Assembly (NCBI GenBank): GCA_019416265.1
Contig: DXXQ01000233.1
Location: 1 to 11,728, forward strand
Direction: 5' to 3'
Origin: Clostridiales bacterium
GTDB lineage: Bacteria > Bacillota > Clostridia > Lachnospirales > Lachnospiraceae
Length of the DNA stretch: 11,728 bases
The translations under genes and the position numbers were made by a program. The notes under the pieces are model-generated. The model saw only the letters and a list, made by a program, of their open reading frames with translations, was not told the DNA's origin and ran no database searches. Below, in pieces: positions 1 through 8,023 of the stretch. How positions within the stretch are numbered: the stretch's first letter is position 1; every line of letters begins with the position of its first letter.

Positions 1-1
1 A

Positions 2-1807
2 TTAAATATTGAACATATCAGTAAAATTTTTGGTGAAAAAGTAATTTTTGACGATGTCTCCTACGGGATCCATGAAGGGGATAAGATTGGGATTATCGGC
101 ATTAACGGAACGGGGAAAACAACCCTTCTTAAAATTATCGCCTGTCTGGAGGAGCCGGATGAGGGACAGGTGATCTGCCAGAACGGGCTTCGGATCACAT
201 ATCTTCCCCAGAATCCGGAATTCCCCAAAGGGGCGAATATTCTGGACTATGTGGCAGACGGCAAATGGCAGAAGGACTGGAGCACGGAAAGTGAGGCAAG
301 AAACGTCCTGAATAAGCTTGGTATTTCCCGGCACGAGGAAGAAATAGAGCATCTTTCCGGAGGCCAGAAAAAGAGAGTAGCTCTGGCGAGAACTCTGGTA
401 AATCCGGCGGATGTACTGATCATGGACGAGCCCACCAACCATCTGGACAATGAGATGGTGACCTGGCTGGAGGACTTTCTGATCCGGTTTAAAGGCGTAG
501 TGATCATGGTAACCCATGACAGGTATTTCCTTGACCGTGTGACAAACAAAATCCTGGAGATCAGCCATGGCAAGCTTTATTCCTACGAGGCCAATTATTC
601 GAAGTTTCTTGAGATGAAAGCACAGCGGGAGGAGATGGAGCTTGCCAGCGAGAGAAAGCGTCAAAGTGTGCTTCGAATGGAACTGGAGTGGGCGAAGCGG
701 GGCTGCCGGGCGAGAACGACGAAGCAGAGAGCCCGTCTGGAGCGTCTGGAAGCGCTGAAAAACGGTTCTGCTCCTGTACGGGATAACACCGTAGAGCTGG
801 ATTCCGTAGAAACCCGTATGGGGAAAAAGACCATCGAGCTTCACCATATAAGCAAAAGCTATGGAGGCCGCCCGATGGTTCGGGATTTTGACTATATTGT
901 GCTGAAGAACCAGCGCCTTGGGATTATCGGACCTAACGGATGCGGAAAATCCACTCTGATCAAGATGATTGCAGGAGTCATCCAACCGGACTGCGGTGAG
1001 ATTGAGATCGGAGAGACGATCAGGATCGGCTATTTTGCCCAGGAAGTGCCGGATATGGACAATAACCTGAGAGTTATCGACTATATCCGTGATGTGGCGG
1101 AATATATTCCCACAAGGGATGGAAAAATCAGTGCGTCCATGATGCTGGAGCGTTTTCTTTTCGATTCTGCCATGCAGTATACGCCCATCGCCAAGCTTTC
1201 CGGTGGGGAAAAAAGGCGGCTTTATCTTCTGAAGGTGCTGATGGGAGCGCCGAATGTTTTGCTGCTTGACGAGCCCAGCAACGATCTTGATATCCCTACC
1301 CTGACAATTCTGGAGGATTATCTGGACTCTTTCGGGGGAATTGTTATTACGGTTTCTCATGACCGTTATTTTCTGGACGATGTGGTTGACCGTATCTTTG
1401 CCTTTGAGGGCGAGGGAAGACTGGTGCAGTATGAGGGCGGCTACAGCGATTATATGGAAGCCAGAAAACGGAAAGATGGAGAGGCGGCATTTGATAAACA
1501 GCCTGCTCAGGAAACAGAGAAGAAAAAGACTTCAAATAAGGACTGGAAACAGAACCGGCAGGAAAAGCTGAAATTCAGTTTTAAGGAACAGAGAGAATTT
1601 GAGACAATAGACGACGATATTGCAGCTCTGGAAGAAAAAATAGAGAAGCTGGATAAAGAGATGATGGAAAACGCCACAAATTCTTTTAAGCTGCGCCAGA
1701 TAGTGGAAGAGAAGGAAGCGGCAGAACAGGCGCTGGAAGAAAAGATGGACCGCTGGGTGTATTTAAACGACCTGGCAGAGCGCATAGAAGCCCAGAAGAA
1801 CTGCTGA
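2..1807 (+). CDS. uup: Uup-like ABC-F family ATPase, 5' end cut by window edge
   Basis: The reading frame is open from the first bases, so the true start lies just outside; the visible 601 residues probably lack only a few N-terminal ones. Two ABC domains sit in tandem with no membrane segment. Domain 1 has Walker A GINGTGKT (33-40 of the visible protein), signature LSGGQ (118-122) and Walker B ending D142-E143. Domain 2 has GPNGCGKST (310-318), LSGGEK (399-404) and D423-E424 within LLLDEPSNDLD. The linker between them (about 200-250) is charged and helical, with a RARTTKQRARLERL stretch matching the ABC-F arm that reaches the ribosomal P/E-site region. The tail (about 500-601) is a lysine/glutamate-rich coiled coil, which with the NDLD motif points to the Uup branch rather than EttA or the resistance ABC-Fs. 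Family knowledge: cytosolic ATPases acting on ribosomes. The exact role of Uup is unsettled, so the subfamily call is less certain than the family. Confidence 0.9.
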   Translation, partial: LNIEHISKIFGEKVIFDDVSYGIHEGDKIGIIGINGTGKTTLLKIIACLEEPDEGQVICQNGLRITYLPQNPEFPKGANILDYVADGKWQKDWSTESEARNVLNKLGISRHEEEIEHLSGGQKKRVALARTLVNPADVLIMDEPTNHLDNEMVTWLEDFLIRFKGVVIMVTHDRYFLDRVTNKILEISHGKLYSYEANYSKFLEMKAQREEMELASERKRQSVLRMELEWAKRGCRARTTKQRARLERLEALKNGSAPVRDNTVELDSVETRMGKKTIELHHISKSYGGRPMVRDFDYIVLKNQRLGIIGPNGCGKSTLIKMIAGVIQPDCGEIEIGETIRIGYFAQEVPDMDNNLRVIDYIRDVAEYIPTRDGKISASMMLERFLFDSAMQYTPIAKLSGGEKRRLYLLKVLMGAPNVLLLDEPSNDLDIPTLTILEDYLDSFGGIVITVSHDRYFLDDVVDRIFAFEGEGRLVQYEGGYSDYMEARKRKDGEAAFDKQPAQETEKKKTSNKDWKQNRQEKLKFSFKEQREFETIDDDIAALEEKIEKLDKEMMENATNSFKLRQIVEEKEAAEQALEEKMDRWVYLNDLAERIEAQKNC

Positions 1808-1830
1808 AGAGAAGAAAGAAGGAATGAGAA

Positions 1831-2316
1831 ATGAGAAGTCCCATGACCACCCATTGCTATGTGGAAACGGAAGATGCCTATCTGATGCTCCACCGTGTTT
1901 CGAAAAAGAACGATGTAAATAAGGATAAATGGATCGGTGTCGGAGGCCATTTTGAGAAGGGAGAAAGCCCGGAGGAGTGCCTGCTCCGTGAGGTTTATGA
2001 GGAGACAGGGCTTACGCTGACCTCATGGAGATTTCGCGGGATTGTGACCTTTACCCAGGAGGGCTACGGCACGGAATATATGTGTATGTATACGGCGGAC
2101 GGCTTTACCGGAACGATAAGGGAATGCGACGAAGGGATTCTTCAGTGGGTGCCGAAAAAAGACCTTTTATCCCTGAACCTCTGGGAGGGGGATAAAATAT
2201 TTATTAAGCTGCTGTTGGAGGAAGCGCCCTTCTTTTCCCTGAAATTAAGCTATAAGGGAGATGAGCTTGTGGAGGCTGTCCTGAACGGGAAAGATATTTT
2301 GTCCCCATCCTATTGA
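1831..2316 (+). CDS. NUDIX hydrolase (MutT/8-oxo-dGTP diphosphatase-like)
   Basis: The 161-residue protein has a perfect NUDIX box (Gx5Ex7REUxEExGU) at residues 39-61: G39, E45, R53-E54, E57-E58, G60. This box binds the divalent metals used to cleave nucleoside diphosphates linked to another group. The N-terminal strand HCYVETEDAYLMLHR and the GGHFEKGES region resemble the small MutT-type enzymes of Firmicutes that are often annotated as 8-oxo-dGTP diphosphatase; the substrate cannot be read from the sequence. It starts 23 bases after the Uup-like gene and is probably cotranscribed with it. The start at 1831 has GAAGGA (1818-1823) seven bases upstream; an in-frame ATG at 1843 is a possible alternative, giving a protein four residues shorter. 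Its TGA (2314-2316) overlaps the -35 element of the following plsX promoter. Confidence 0.88.
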   Translation: MRSPMTTHCYVETEDAYLMLHRVSKKNDVNKDKWIGVGGHFEKGESPEECLLREVYEETGLTLTSWRFRGIVTFTQEGYGTEYMCMYTADGFTGTIRECDEGILQWVPKKDLLSLNLWEGDKIFIKLLLEEAPFFSLKLSYKGDELVEAVLNGKDILSPSY

Positions 2317-2341
2317 CTTTGAGACGGGATTTTTTTATCAT
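2313..2341 (+). promoter_or_regulatory. Probable sigma-A promoter for plsX
   Basis: TTGACT (2313-2318, 5 of 6 matches to TTGACA) and TATCAT (2336-2341, 5 of 6 to TATAAT) are separated by exactly 17 bases. Transcription would begin near 2348, about 40 bases before the plsX start. The -35 element overlaps the stop codon of the NUDIX gene. Read-through from the upstream genes may also contribute, because I see no convincing terminator in the 71-base gap. Confidence 0.6.
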
Positions 2342-2358
2342 ACAGTAATGACGGGAAA

Positions 2359-2370
2359 GCCCTTAAGGGC
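2359..2370. promoter_or_regulatory. 12-bp palindrome in the plsX leader
   Basis: GCCCTTAAGGGC is a perfect palindrome seven bases before the AGGAGG (2377-2382) of plsX and downstream of the predicted start of transcription. It could be an operator, or in RNA a short 4-bp GC hairpin with a TTAA loop. It does not match the known FapR operator consensus (TTAGTACCTRDTACTAA). A regulatory role is inference only. Confidence 0.3.
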
Positions 2371-2387
2371 ATTAACAGGAGGAAATC

Positions 2388-3419
2388 ATGCCAGAATTAG
2401 TAAAAGTAGTGGTCGATGCCATGGGCGGTGACAATGCTGTGGCAGAGCCGGTAAAGGGAGCTGTGGAAGCGGCAAAGGAAAGAAACGATATCAGGATTAT
2501 TTTTACGGGAAAAGAAGACCTTATCAAAAAGGAACTGGAGAAATATCCGGATTATCCAAAGGACAGAATCGAAATCGTGAACACAACAGAGGTGATCGAA
2601 ACTGCGGAGCCTCCGGTTTTTGCAATTCGAAAGAAGAAAGATTCATCAATCGTAGTCGGCTTGAATATGGTTAAGAAACAGGAGGCAGATGCCTTTGTTT
2701 CCTCAGGAAGCACAGGCGCTGTCCTTGTTGGAGGCCAGGTTATCGTCGGAAGAAGCAAGGGAGTGGAGCGTCCGCCCCTGGCACCGCTGATTCCTACGCT
2801 GGACGGAGTGTCCCTTCTGATTGACTGCGGTGCAAATGTGGATGCGCGTCCGTCTCATCTGGTGCAGTTTGCCAAGATGGGTTCAATCTATATGGAGCAT
2901 GTCATGGGAATTAAAAATCCCCGGGTTGCGATTGTGAATAACGGAGCAGAGGAGGAAAAGGGAAACGCCCTTGTAAAGGAAACCTTCCCTCTTCTGAAAG
3001 AGTGCAAGGGGATCAACTTTATCGGAAGCATTGAGGCGAGAGACATTCCTTATGGATATGCGGATGTTATTGTCTGCGAGGCTTTTGTGGGAAACGTGAT
3101 CCTGAAATTATACGAAGGCGTCGGCGGCGCACTGATCAAAAAGGTAAAACAGGGGATGATGACAAGCCTCAGAAGTAAGATCGGCGCCCTTCTCGTAAAG
3201 CCGGCTTTAAAAGAGACACTGAAAAGCTTTGATGCCAGCGAGCACGGCGGCGCACCGCTTTTGGGATTAAAGGGACTGGTGGTAAAAACCCACGGAAGCG
3301 CCATGGCGGTGGAGATCAAACACGCTATTTTCCAGTGTGTGCAGTTTAAACAGCAGAAGATTAACGAAAAAATCGCAGAGCGGATTCAGGAAAGCCAGCC
3401 TTCTTCTTCAGAAGAATAA
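2388..3419 (+). CDS. plsX: Phosphate acyltransferase PlsX
   Basis: PlsX converts acyl-ACP and inorganic phosphate to acyl-phosphate, the acyl donor that PlsY uses to make lysophosphatidic acid at the membrane. The 343-residue length is normal. Diagnostic features are VDAMGGDNA near the N-terminus (DAMGGD at 10-15), the FVSSGSTGAVLVGG stretch (SSGSTGA from residue 105), LIDCGANVDARPSHLVQFA, and the C-terminal GGAPLLGLKG and VVKTHGSA segments. The start at 2388 has an ideal AGGAGG five bases upstream. The gene heads the run plsX-acpP-rnc-smc-ftsY, so the enzyme is encoded next to the carrier protein of its own substrate; other fatty-acid synthesis genes such as fabD and fabG are absent here. 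The protein ends in a short serine/glutamate-rich tail. The call is secure. Confidence 0.97.
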   Translation: MPELVKVVVDAMGGDNAVAEPVKGAVEAAKERNDIRIIFTGKEDLIKKELEKYPDYPKDRIEIVNTTEVIETAEPPVFAIRKKKDSSIVVGLNMVKKQEADAFVSSGSTGAVLVGGQVIVGRSKGVERPPLAPLIPTLDGVSLLIDCGANVDARPSHLVQFAKMGSIYMEHVMGIKNPRVAIVNNGAEEEKGNALVKETFPLLKECKGINFIGSIEARDIPYGYADVIVCEAFVGNVILKLYEGVGGALIKKVKQGMMTSLRSKIGALLVKPALKETLKSFDASEHGGAPLLGLKGLVVKTHGSAMAVEIKHAIFQCVQFKQQKINEKIAERIQESQPSSSEE

Positions 3420-3489
3420 AAGCTATGGCTTATCCATTGCCTGAAACGGCGGGACAAAAAAGCGATGCAGAAAATTATGGGAGGTTTTT

Positions 3490-3720
3490 ATGGAACTTGA
3501 GAAATTAAAAGCGATCATTGCAGAGGTTTTGAATATTGATGAGGATATTATCACAGGAGATACCACCTTTGTAGATGATCTGGGAGCAGACTCTCTGGAT
3601 GTTTTTCAGATTATCATGGGAATTGAAGAAGAATATGATATTGAACTGGAAAATGAAACAGTAGAGCAGATTCAGACAGTAGCTGACGCTGCAGAAGCGA
3701 TACGTGCGGCACTCCAGTAA
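3490..3720 (+). CDS. acpP: Acyl carrier protein
   Basis: This is a 76-residue acidic protein with the DSLD motif at residues 34-37. Ser35 is the expected 4'-phosphopantetheine attachment site, and the motif lies at the start of helix II in the sequence DDLGADSLD. It carries growing acyl chains in type II fatty-acid synthesis and supplies acyl-ACP to PlsX. GGGAGG (3479-3484) lies five bases before the start. The 70-base gap after plsX shows no clear promoter or terminator. The stop codon falls inside a perfect hairpin (3708-3728) that separates this normally abundant message from rnc. The helix II sequence FQIIMGIEEEYDIEL is typical of primary-metabolism ACPs rather than polyketide or peptide synthetase carriers, and its position next to plsX supports AcpP. 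Confidence 0.96.
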   Translation: MELEKLKAIIAEVLNIDEDIITGDTTFVDDLGADSLDVFQIIMGIEEEYDIELENETVEQIQTVADAAEAIRAALQ

Positions 3721-3728
3721 GGAGTGCC
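3708..3728 (+). other. Perfect 8-bp RNA hairpin across the acpP stop / rnc leader
   Basis: GGCACTCC (3708-3715) and GGAGTGCC (3721-3728) are exact inverted repeats around the loop AGTAA, which contains the acpP stop codon. No T-run follows (the next bases are CCTTATGG), so it is not a standard terminator. It ends seven bases before the rnc ribosome binding site GGAGG (3736-3740). It may stabilise the acpP message, serve as a processing site or modulate rnc translation; these roles are inference. Confidence 0.6.
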
Positions 3729-3748
3729 CCCTTATGGAGGGCAGGAAA

Positions 3749-4432
3749 ATGAACAAGAATCTGAAAGAATTAGAAGAGATCATTGGATATAAATTCAAGA
3801 ACAGACATTATCTGGAACAGGCAATGACCCACAGTTCCTATGCAAATGAGAAGAAGCTGGGAAAGCTGGGATGCAATGAGAGACTGGAATTTCTGGGAGA
3901 TGCAGTGCTTGAGCTGATCAGCAGCGACTTTTTGTACAGGGAATTTCCGCAGGTGCCGGAGGGAGAGCTGACAAAGAAAAGAGCGAGCCTTGTCTGTGAG
4001 CCGAGTCTTGCCTACTGCGCAAGGGAGTTCGGACTTCCGCAGTTTTTGATGCTTGGCAAGGGCGAGGATATGACAGGGGGAAGGAATCGTGATTCCATTG
4101 TTTCCGATGCGACGGAGGCGCTGCTGGGAGCCATTTATTTAGACGGTGGTTTTGCTAATGCAAAGGAGTTCGTACTTCGCTTTATCCTGAATGATATGGA
4201 GCATAAGCAGCTCTTTTACGATAGCAAGACCATCCTTCAGGAAATTGTCCAGGAGGATGGATCCGGACCTGTGGAATATCCACTGATCCGGGAGGAAGGA
4301 CCGGATCACAACAAGAGCTTCACAGTGAAGGCTGTTGTGAACGGAAGGGTCTGCGGTCAGGGAACAGGCCATACAAAGAAAGCTGCAGAGCAGGCGGCAG
4401 CATATGAAGCGCTGCGCAGTCTCAGACAGTAA
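3749..4432 (+). CDS. rnc: Ribonuclease III
   Basis: RNase III cuts double-stranded RNA, including the rRNA precursor, using two metals per active site in a homodimer. The family signature NERLEFLGDAVL is at residues 43-54. E44, D51, D120 and E123 correspond to the usual catalytic acidic residues (E38, D45, D114 and E117 in E. coli). The C-terminal dsRNA-binding domain (about 158-227) includes the GQGTGHTKKAAEQAAA stretch. I chose the ATG at 3749, giving 227 residues as is usual for the family, because GGAGG (3736-3740) lies eight bases upstream. An in-frame GTG at 3704 would overlap acpP and add 15 unconserved residues, and an ATG at 3734 has no suitable spacing. The gene is 28 bases after acpP and 16 bases before smc, and this rnc-smc-ftsY order is common in Firmicutes. 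Confidence 0.96.
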   Translation: MNKNLKELEEIIGYKFKNRHYLEQAMTHSSYANEKKLGKLGCNERLEFLGDAVLELISSDFLYREFPQVPEGELTKKRASLVCEPSLAYCAREFGLPQFLMLGKGEDMTGGRNRDSIVSDATEALLGAIYLDGGFANAKEFVLRFILNDMEHKQLFYDSKTILQEIVQEDGSGPVEYPLIREEGPDHNKSFTVKAVVNGRVCGQGTGHTKKAAEQAAAYEALRSLRQ

Positions 4433-4448
4433 ACAGACAGGGGAACAT

Positions 4449-7400
4449 ATGTATTTAAAAAACATAGAGGTACATGGGTTTAAATCCTTTGCCCAGAAAA
4501 TCAATTTTGAATTTCATAACGGAATTACGGCAATCGTAGGACCAAACGGTAGCGGCAAGAGCAATGTTGGCGATGCGGTGCGCTGGGTGCTGGGAGAACA
4601 GAGCGCCAAGCAGCTCCGCGGAGGGAATATGCAGGATGTTATTTTCTCCGGCACTGAGACAAGGAAGCCGCTGAGCTTTGCCTCCGTAGCCATTACCCTG
4701 GACAACTCTGACCATCAGCTTCCGGTGGATTTCAATGAGGTGACAGTCACAAGAAGACTGTACCGTTCCGGGGAAAGCGAATATCTTATCAACGGAAGCT
4801 CCTGCAGGCTGAAGGATATTAATGAGATGTTTTATGATACCGGTATCGGTAAGGAGGGCTACTCAATCATCGGCCAGGGACAGATCGATAAAATCTTAAG
4901 CGGAAAGCCGGAGGAGCGCAGAGAGCTTTTCGACGAGGCTGCGGGAATTGTTAAATTTAAAAGACGTAAAAATACCACGATAAAAAAGCTGGAGGAAGAA
5001 CGGCAGAATCTGGTCCGCGTCACGGATATCCTCAGTGAGCTGACCAAACAGCTTGGCCCTCTGGAGAAGCAGTCTGAAACCGCGAAGATTTATCTTGCGA
5101 AAAGAGAGAATCTGAAGGAACTGGATGTGAATCTGTTTCTTCTGGAGAACAGCCATACAGGGGAGCTTTTAAAAGAGCTGGGAGATAAATTCAAACTGGC
5201 AAGTGAAAATCTGGAAGAAACTGCGAAGGCTTATGAGCAGACGAAAACAGAGTATGAAGAGCTGGAAAGGGAACTGGAAGACCTGAACGGCAGGATGGAC
5301 GCTCTCAGAGAGCAGACGCAGGAGAACGCCCTCAGAAAGCAGCAGTTAGAAGGACAGATCAATGTCCTTAATGAACAGATTCTTGCAGGCGTGCAGAATG
5401 AAGAGCATTATAACACAAGACTTGCAGCCATTGAGGAAGAATTAGGCCGCCGTCTGAAGGAACGGACGGAGCTTGAGAAGGAGCGGGCTGAAATCCGCTC
5501 TTCCTTAAAAACGGTCCGGGAAAAGCTTGGAGAGCAGGAAGAACAGCTTACACAGGTCCAGGAAAATATCCGCCAGTGTACCGAAGCTGTGGAAGATGGA
5601 AAAAACGAGATCATCGAAATCCTTAATGCCCGCGCAACCACAAAAGGTAAGGTCCAGCGTTTTGATACCATGATGGAGCAGGCGGATATCCGCAAGGCAG
5701 AGATCAGCCAGAGGATCCTGCGGTTAAAAAGCGAAGAGGAGGAGCAGCAGACCATTCTTCGCAAAGTGCGGGCAGAGTACGATTCCATTACAAAGCTGAT
5801 CGATTCCATGAATGAAGAATGCCGCCGTCTGGACGGACAGGTTCATGAAATCCAGGAGGAGTTAAAGAGGCAGAACAGCCAGATGGAGATCGGGCAGACT
5901 GCCTACCACAGAGAGGCTTCCCGTCTGGAATCCTTAAAAAACATTACGGAGCGTTACGATGGTTACGGAAACAGTATCCGCCGTGTAATGGAGCAAAAAG
6001 AAAGAGTTCCGGGCATCCGCGGCGTTGTGGCAGATCTTATCCAGGTAAATAAGGATTATGAGATTGCTATTGAAACAGCCCTGGGAGGAAGTATCCAGAA
6101 TATCGTTACAGATAATGAGCAGACAGCCAAAACCATGATCGAGTTTCTGAAAAAGAACCGTTACGGGCGGGCGACCTTCCTGCCCCTGAACAGCGTAAGC
6201 GGCAGAGGGGATTTTGCCCAGAGGGAAGCCCTCAATGAGCCGGGAGTGATTGGCGTTGCCAGTGATCTGGTTACCACTGCCCAGGAGTATAAAGGGCTTG
6301 TGAAGTATCTTCTGGGGCGTGTGCTGGTGGTAGATCACATTGACCACGCGATTATGATCGCAAGGAAATTCAGACACAGCCTGCGCATGGTTACGATTGA
6401 GGGAGAATCCTTAAATCCCGGCGGTTCCATGACAGGTGGTGCGTTTAAGAACAACAGTAACCTTCTGGGAAGAAGAAGGGAAATAGAAGAACTGGAATCC
6501 AGTGTTCTTGCCCTGAAAAAAGACCTGGAAGAAATGCAGAAGGCCATCGATGACAACAGGAGCAGGAGAAATGTGATCCGCGATGCCATTGCGGATTTTC
6601 AGGAGAAGCTCCGTCAGCAGTATGTGGCGCAGAATACGGCAAAAATGAATATTTCCCAGGCTGAGGCGAAGGCCAGGGAGATCAGCCGGGGATATGAGCA
6701 GATCAATCGGGATCAGGCAGAGATCAAACGTCAGGTTCAGGAAATCCGCAGGGATCACGAGCTGATCGCCAGAGAGCTGGAAACCTCAAAAACAGATGAG
6801 CAGGAGCTGGAGACCTTCATTGAGACAAGGCAGCAGGAACTGGATGACTGGAGAGACGAGGAAGGCAGGATTACCAGATCCCTTGAAGAAATCCGTCTGG
6901 AGGCAGCAGGTCTTGAGCAGAAAGATAAATTCGGCCAGGAAAATCTTTCCCGTCTTATCTCTGAGATGAAGGCCTTTGACGAGGAAAAGGAAGGGATCCG
7001 AAACAGTCTTCTGGAGGCGGCTTCCGATATGGACAATAAGAAGAAAGCCATTGCCGGGATTCAGTCGGAAATCGAATCTTTCGGAATTCAGGAAAAGGAT
7101 GCCAGGGAGAAGATGGAGAACTGGCAGAAGGAAAAAGACGAGAAGAACAGCAGTCATAAAGTCTTTTTCGAAAAGCGGGACAGTCTTTCCGAGCAGAAAA
7201 GTCTTCTGGATAAAGAGTGCTTCCGCCTTTCCAGTCTGATGGAAAAGGCAGAGGAGGATCGGGAAGCCCAGATTGCGTATATGTGGGAGGAGTATGAGAT
7301 CACGCCCAACAATGCCCTGCAGTATAAGAAGGAAGAGCTTAATGACAGACAGGAAATGAAAAAACAGATTGCTCAGATTAAGGATGAAATCCGCAGGCTT

Positions 7401-8009
7401 GGCTCTGTCAATGTCAATGCCATTGAGGACTTTAAGGAGCTTTCCGAGAGACACTCCTTCCTGTCTGCCCAGTATGAGGATCTTGTCACAGCAGAAAAAA
7501 CTCTGGAAGGGATCATCCAGGAGCTTGACGAGGGAATGCGCAAGCAGTTTACAGAGAAATTTAGGGACATTCAGAAGGAATTTGACAAGGCGTTTAAAGA
7601 ACTCTTCGGAGGGGGAAAGGGTACTCTGGAGCTTGACGAGGAGGCGGATATCCTGGAAGCGGGAATCCGTATTATTTCCCAGCCTCCGGGAAAGAAGCTT
7701 CAGAATATGATGCAGCTTTCCGGCGGGGAGAAGGCATTGACAGCCATTGCCCTTCTTTTTGCCATCCAGAATCTAAAGCCCTCACCTTTCTGTCTTCTTG
7801 ACGAGATCGAGGCGGCTCTTGACGATTCCAATGTAGGAAGGTTTGCAGGATATCTTCAGAAATTGACAAAGAATACACAATTTATTATAATAACGCATAG
7901 ACGCGGTACTATGAATGCGGCTGACAGGCTTTATGGTATCACGATGCAGGAAAAAGGGGTATCGACACTGGTTTCCGTAGACCTTGTGGAAAATCAGCTT
8001 ACCCAGTGA
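4449..8009 (+). CDS. smc: Chromosome segregation ATPase SMC
   Basis: SMC forms, with ScpA and ScpB, the ring-shaped complex that organises and separates the chromosome. The protein has 1186 residues, a typical length for bacterial SMC. The N-terminal head has Walker A GPNGSGKS (31-38), followed by long coiled coil (about 165-510). The hinge (about 515-670) runs from VPGIRGVVADLI (from 520) to the GGSMTGGAF loop (S660). The returning coiled coil follows, then the C-terminal head with signature LSGGEK (1090-1095) and Walker B ending in D1118-E1119 of LLDEIEAALDD. All parts are intact with no frameshift. The start at 4449 encodes the conserved MYLKNIEVHGFKSF, with AGGGGAA just upstream; the in-frame ATG at 4404 would overlap rnc by 29 bases and is less likely. 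ftsY follows after 14 bases. Confidence 0.97.
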   Translation: MYLKNIEVHGFKSFAQKINFEFHNGITAIVGPNGSGKSNVGDAVRWVLGEQSAKQLRGGNMQDVIFSGTETRKPLSFASVAITLDNSDHQLPVDFNEVTVTRRLYRSGESEYLINGSSCRLKDINEMFYDTGIGKEGYSIIGQGQIDKILSGKPEERRELFDEAAGIVKFKRRKNTTIKKLEEERQNLVRVTDILSELTKQLGPLEKQSETAKIYLAKRENLKELDVNLFLLENSHTGELLKELGDKFKLASENLEETAKAYEQTKTEYEELERELEDLNGRMDALREQTQENALRKQQLEGQINVLNEQILAGVQNEEHYNTRLAAIEEELGRRLKERTELEKERAEIRSSLKTVREKLGEQEEQLTQVQENIRQCTEAVEDGKNEIIEILNARATTKGKVQRFDTMMEQADIRKAEISQRILRLKSEEEEQQTILRKVRAEYDSITKLIDSMNEECRRLDGQVHEIQEELKRQNSQMEIGQTAYHREASRLESLKNITERYDGYGNSIRRVMEQKERVPGIRGVVADLIQVNKDYEIAIETALGGSIQNIVTDNEQTAKTMIEFLKKNRYGRATFLPLNSVSGRGDFAQREALNEPGVIGVASDLVTTAQEYKGLVKYLLGRVLVVDHIDHAIMIARKFRHSLRMVTIEGESLNPGGSMTGGAFKNNSNLLGRRREIEELESSVLALKKDLEEMQKAIDDNRSRRNVIRDAIADFQEKLRQQYVAQNTAKMNISQAEAKAREISRGYEQINRDQAEIKRQVQEIRRDHELIARELETSKTDEQELETFIETRQQELDDWRDEEGRITRSLEEIRLEAAGLEQKDKFGQENLSRLISEMKAFDEEKEGIRNSLLEAASDMDNKKKAIAGIQSEIESFGIQEKDAREKMENWQKEKDEKNSSHKVFFEKRDSLSEQKSLLDKECFRLSSLMEKAEEDREAQIAYMWEEYEITPNNALQYKKEELNDRQEMKKQIAQIKDEIRRLGSVNVNAIEDFKELSERHSFLSAQYEDLVTAEKTLEGIIQELDEGMRKQFTEKFRDIQKEFDKAFKELFGGGKGTLELDEEADILEAGIRIISQPPGKKLQNMMQLSGGEKALTAIALLFAIQNLKPSPFCLLDEIEAALDDSNVGRFAGYLQKLTKNTQFIIITHRRGTMNAADRLYGITMQEKGVSTLVSVDLVENQLTQ

Positions 8010-8023
8010 CAGGAGGAACAGCT

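Noticed and set aside
2..1360. Long minus-strand reading frame (452 codons) antisense to the Uup-like gene
   Set aside because: It lies wholly opposite a gene with intact ATPase motifs, its protein has no recognisable domain, and it is rich in His, Leu and Phe as expected from reading codon-biased DNA backwards. There is no ribosome binding site or promoter that I can support.
2300..2336. Possible terminator after the NUDIX gene (GTCCC...GGGAT followed by a T-run)
   Set aside because: The stem is only about five pairs including one G-U, with a loop near 20 bases, so it is too weak to call. The same bases fit better as the plsX promoter.
3704..3748. Upstream GTG (3704) and ATG (3734) starts for RNase III
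   Set aside because: They add residues not expected in the family, and the first overlaps acpP. The ATG at 3749 has a well-spaced GGAGG and gives the usual length.
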